Shown one piece after another: positions 61,859-64,000 of a stretch of DNA of 64,000 nt. Every line of letters starts with the position of its first letter. Within the stretch, counting starts at the first letter, position 1. A model generated the notes under the pieces. That model ran no database searches and was not told the origin of the DNA. It was given only the letters and a program-made list of their open reading frames with translations. A program made the position numbers and the translations under genes. Source of the DNA: Microvirga puerhi (lineage in GTDB: Bacteria; Pseudomonadota; Alphaproteobacteria; Rhizobiales; Beijerinckiaceae); contig NZ_JAIRBM010000014.1 in NCBI RefSeq assembly GCF_020089865.1, positions 1-64,000 on the forward strand, read 5' to 3'.

Positions 61859-62664
61859 GGCACTGTCACGGGAACTTGGATAAGGGTGAGCAGAGCTCAG
61901 AGCAGAACTTGGCTTAGGCGGCTGCTGTCGCCAGATGCCCCTGGGCAGCGGCCTTTGCCCTAATGAAGCGGAGAGTGCGGCGGGAAATGAGGTGGCGCTG
62001 AAGATTGACGATGTTGTGGACCGCAGAGGGTATCGACAGGAAGCGCTGGGCCGATCCGGGCGACTTGACGCCCCGCATCTTGCGTTCGCGTCGTCGCACC
62101 ACCTGATGCGAATTCTCGGCCCGATTGTTCCTGCGCAAACCTTGCTCATGACGCGCGGAAAGCCCCAACTCGCGTTTGGCTGCTCCAGATGACGGCAGCT
62201 TGTCGGTCACGAGTACGCTGGGAGCATTCCCCTGTTTCTTCAGCAACTTGCGCATGAGCTTCACCGCAGCTGCTTTGTCTAGCCTCGCTTGCATGAGGAT
62301 GTCGAGGATCTCGCCTTCGCTGTCGACCGCTCGCCAGAGATACATGCGCCTCCCTTGGACCGAGACGACCACCTCGTCCAACTGCCAAGTGGCCGTCGGC
62401 TTCGGCGTTAGCCGGCGCAGGTTGCGGGCGTATGCAGGTCCGATTTTCAGCACCCACCGCCGGATCGCCTCGTCGGAAACATCAAGGCCCCGCTCAGCCA
62501 GCAGTTCCTCCACATCGCGATAGCTCAAGGTGAAACGCAAGTAGAGCCAGACTGGCTGCCGGATAATCTCAGGTGGGAACTGGTGTCGAGCAGAGGAGAT
62601 GGGCTGCATCCCCCAAATCTACTGGGCATTAGCCGCCCGCGTCAGCCGTTCCCATGACAATACC
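61859..62664 (-). mobile_element. Complete IS6-family element
   Basis: An 806-bp element with ends GGCACTGTCACGGGAAC and, inverted, GGTATTGTCATGGGAAC. Similar terminal sequence appears alone at about 14141. No 8-bp duplication is seen at the edges. Confidence 0.78.
61914..62609 (-). CDS. IS6-family transposase
   Basis: A 231-residue intact DDE transposase starting MQPISSARHQFPPEIIRQPV. Catalytic aspartates lie in WQLDEVVVSVQGRRMYLWRA and LVTDKLPSSGAAKRE, and the glutamate lies in RRNNRAENSHQVVRRRERK. A distinct subtype from the other two complete IS6 elements in the window. Confidence 0.87.
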   Translation of the reverse strand: MQPISSARHQFPPEIIRQPVWLYLRFTLSYRDVEELLAERGLDVSDEAIRRWVLKIGPAYARNLRRLTPKPTATWQLDEVVVSVQGRRMYLWRAVDSEGEILDILMQARLDKAAAVKLMRKLLKKQGNAPSVLVTDKLPSSGAAKRELGLSARHEQGLRRNNRAENSHQVVRRRERKMRGVKSPGSAQRFLSIPSAVHNIVNLQRHLISRRTLRFIRAKAAAQGHLATAAA

Positions 62665-62729
62665 GAAAGACGATGCTCTTGAATGTTGCCGGCCGTGGAA
62701 CCTGCGTGGTTGCGGCGCTTTCCTCACCC

Positions 62730-63746
62730 ATGCAGGCGTTCTTTGCCTATAGCTTTGAAACGCGACAATGGCCGCTCTGGGCGCGCTATCTCACCGCCAC
62801 CGTGATTATCTTCATGGTGTATGGACTGCAGGTGAGCTTGACCGAGCCCCTTGCAGCTTATCCGCTGGTTCTGTTCTTTGTCACCATTGTCATTAACGCG
62901 GCGCTCTTCGATCATGGCAGCGGCACCTATTCGACACTTCTGAGCGCCGCCCTAATTGCCTATAATCTCATGGAGCCGGCAGGCAGCTTTCGGATCAGCG
63001 ATCCGCACCAGAGTGTCGGCCTGGCCCTGTTCGTGGTGGCTGGCATCGTGACGGCCGCGGTGATTGGGAACCTGCACACTTTGGCCTTTGAGCTGAGCCA
63101 GGCCAATATCCACTTGGCCGCGGCGGAGCAGGACAAAGATCTCCTGTTGCAGGAGGCCGGCCATCGCATGAAGAACGATCTCGCTCTGCTTACCGCTCTC
63201 GTTCGCTTGCAGGCGAAGACAGTGCTGGATCCGAGTGCGCAGGCCGCCCTGGTTTCGACCGCCGAGCGCCTGCACGTCATGAGCCGCTTACAGGATCGCC
63301 TCAAACGGGAGAACACGACAGCAGTCGTCGATATCCGATCCTATGTCATCGATCTATGCGACGATCTCAAAACGGCACTGATCGGCCTACGGCCGATCGG
63401 GTTCAAAGTGGCAGTTGAGCAGCACTTTCTGACAGAGGAGCGAGCCGTGGCAACCGGTCTGATTGTCAACGAGCTGGTCACCAACAGCCTGAAATATGCC
63501 TTTCCGGCCGAGCAGCCCGGGATGGTCATGGTTGCGTTCCACCGCGAGAACGATGAGTTCACCCTGATCGTGTCTGATGACGGCATCGGCTTGCCGTTCG
63601 GACCGTTGGCAGACCGGGAGTCCACTGGCCTGGGCCGACGCTTGATCCACGCGATGGCGGCACAGCTAGGCGGCACGGCGGTGGTTAAGCCTCGCGCCGG
63701 CTCCTCCGGCACCACTGCCACCATCAGGTTTCCGGTCAACCCGTAA
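62730..63746 (+). CDS. DUF4118 sensor histidine kinase (HisKA_2 type)
   Basis: A 338-residue membrane sensor. An N-terminal DUF4118/KdpD-like module of four helices (ARYLTATVIIFMVYGLQVSL onward) is followed by HisKA_2 with the histidine in EAGHRMKNDLALLTALVRLQ, and the ATPase domain with IVNELVTNSLKYAFP, SDDGIGLPFG and STGLGRRLIHAMAAQLGG. ATG at 62730 starts just before the conserved FSFETRRWPLWARYL-like segment; the frame is open to 62673. The adjacent IS6 element ends at 62664 and probably removed its native promoter. No response regulator is adjacent. Confidence 0.82.
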   Translation: MQAFFAYSFETRQWPLWARYLTATVIIFMVYGLQVSLTEPLAAYPLVLFFVTIVINAALFDHGSGTYSTLLSAALIAYNLMEPAGSFRISDPHQSVGLALFVVAGIVTAAVIGNLHTLAFELSQANIHLAAAEQDKDLLLQEAGHRMKNDLALLTALVRLQAKTVLDPSAQAALVSTAERLHVMSRLQDRLKRENTTAVVDIRSYVIDLCDDLKTALIGLRPIGFKVAVEQHFLTEERAVATGLIVNELVTNSLKYAFPAEQPGMVMVAFHRENDEFTLIVSDDGIGLPFGPLADRESTGLGRRLIHAMAAQLGGTAVVKPRAGSSGTTATIRFPVNP

Positions 63747-63765
63747 CGGCCACTGCCTCAGCGAG

Positions 63766-64000
63766 TTACTGCAACGGAGCCGTCCGGAGGTCCATCTCGT
63801 CGATAATCTCGGCTCGCTGGGCGTCAAGCGCCCTGATCCTTCCCGAGGTTTCGTCCAGGGTGCCTTTGCTGGATCCGTAAAAGCCGATCCCGGCCAGTGT
63901 AGTGGCGATCCCAACGATGAGGACGATTGGATCGGGCCGGACAAGCCCAAGCAGGACTGCTCCGACCGTCAGCCCCCCTGCTACAAGCGCGCCCCTCGCG
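63766..64000 (-). CDS. Small membrane protein, C-terminal part (runs off the window)
   Basis: On the minus strand an open frame enters from beyond 64000 and encodes two hydrophobic segments (ALVAGGLTVGAVLLGLV; PIVLIVGIATTLAGIGFYG) and then a short charged helix (SGRIRALDAQRAEIIDEM) before the stop. No family is recognised. It converges with the histidine kinase gene, 19 bases apart. Confidence 0.5.
   Translation of the reverse strand, partial: ARGALVAGGLTVGAVLLGLVRPDPIVLIVGIATTLAGIGFYGSSKGTLDETSGRIRALDAQRAEIIDEMDLRTAPLQ

Noticed and set aside
1-64000. tRNA, rRNA genes and CRISPR arrays
   Set aside because: None was recognised by eye; no cloverleaf, rRNA core or regular repeat-spacer pattern was found.

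Overview
The window looks like a GC-rich alphaproteobacterial replicon of the order Hyphomicrobiales, probably near Methylobacteriaceae such as Microvirga. This is inferred from the complete C35 hopanoid gene set, the protein families present and the many IS6-family insertion sequences; no rRNA or other marker gene is visible. Real genes are densely packed from 0 to 30 kb. From 30 to 43 kb and from 59 to 63 kb the sequence is mostly insertion sequences and gene fragments.

Region 1 (1-14.1 kb) is a hopanoid locus. It holds the 3' end of dxs, then hpnB, hpnD, shc and hpnG on the plus strand. hpnH and ispH follow on the minus strand, then hpnN (+), hpnM (-), hpnO (+) and a FemAB/GNAT-like gene. 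Dxs and IspH supply isoprenoid precursors, HpnD makes presqualene diphosphate and Shc cyclises squalene. HpnH adds adenosine, HpnG removes adenine, HpnO makes aminobacteriohopanetriol, and HpnN/HpnM move hopanoids across the envelope. hpnC and hpnE are not in the window. HpnG carries an unusual insertion of about 70 residues near its N-terminus.

Region 2 (14.1-31.3 kb) starts with a broken IS1595-type element, a deleted IS6 element and a cation-efflux fragment. A Cache-type histidine kinase, a DUF1259/beta-propeller/MFS cluster and a nickel/cobalt exporter with its RcnR-like repressor follow. A type I secretion operon ends the region: a His-rich TIGR03118-type propeller protein, the ABC exporter, the HlyD adaptor and a Sel1-repeat protein.

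Region 3 (31.3-43.2 kb) is mostly mobile-element debris: IS6, IS110 and IS1595 pieces, with remnants of plasmid or conjugation-associated genes (RHE_PE00001 family, DUF2274). Between them lie a coiled-coil protein, a small RTX protein, a secreted hydrolase and a membrane-bound LytTR regulator.

Region 4 (42.6-49.9 kb) is a tight DUF308 / adaptor / RND pump / second adaptor operon. It lies between two direct copies of a ~380-bp element with inverted-repeat ends and no transposase, a composite-transposon-like arrangement.

Region 5 (49.9-59.2 kb) is the most interesting part. It contains a HutC-type repressor, histidine ammonia-lyase (HutH), two divergent cucumopine-synthase-like proteins whose two domains are in opposite order, and a polyamine/opine-type ABC importer. 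Four TGTATATACA-like palindromes, which resemble HutC operators, sit at the promoters. I infer an unrecognised system for uptake and breakdown, or synthesis, of a histidine-derived opine-like compound. Region 6 (59.2-64 kb) holds three IS6 elements, a metallo-beta-lactamase-fold protein, a DUF4118 histidine kinase and a partial membrane protein.
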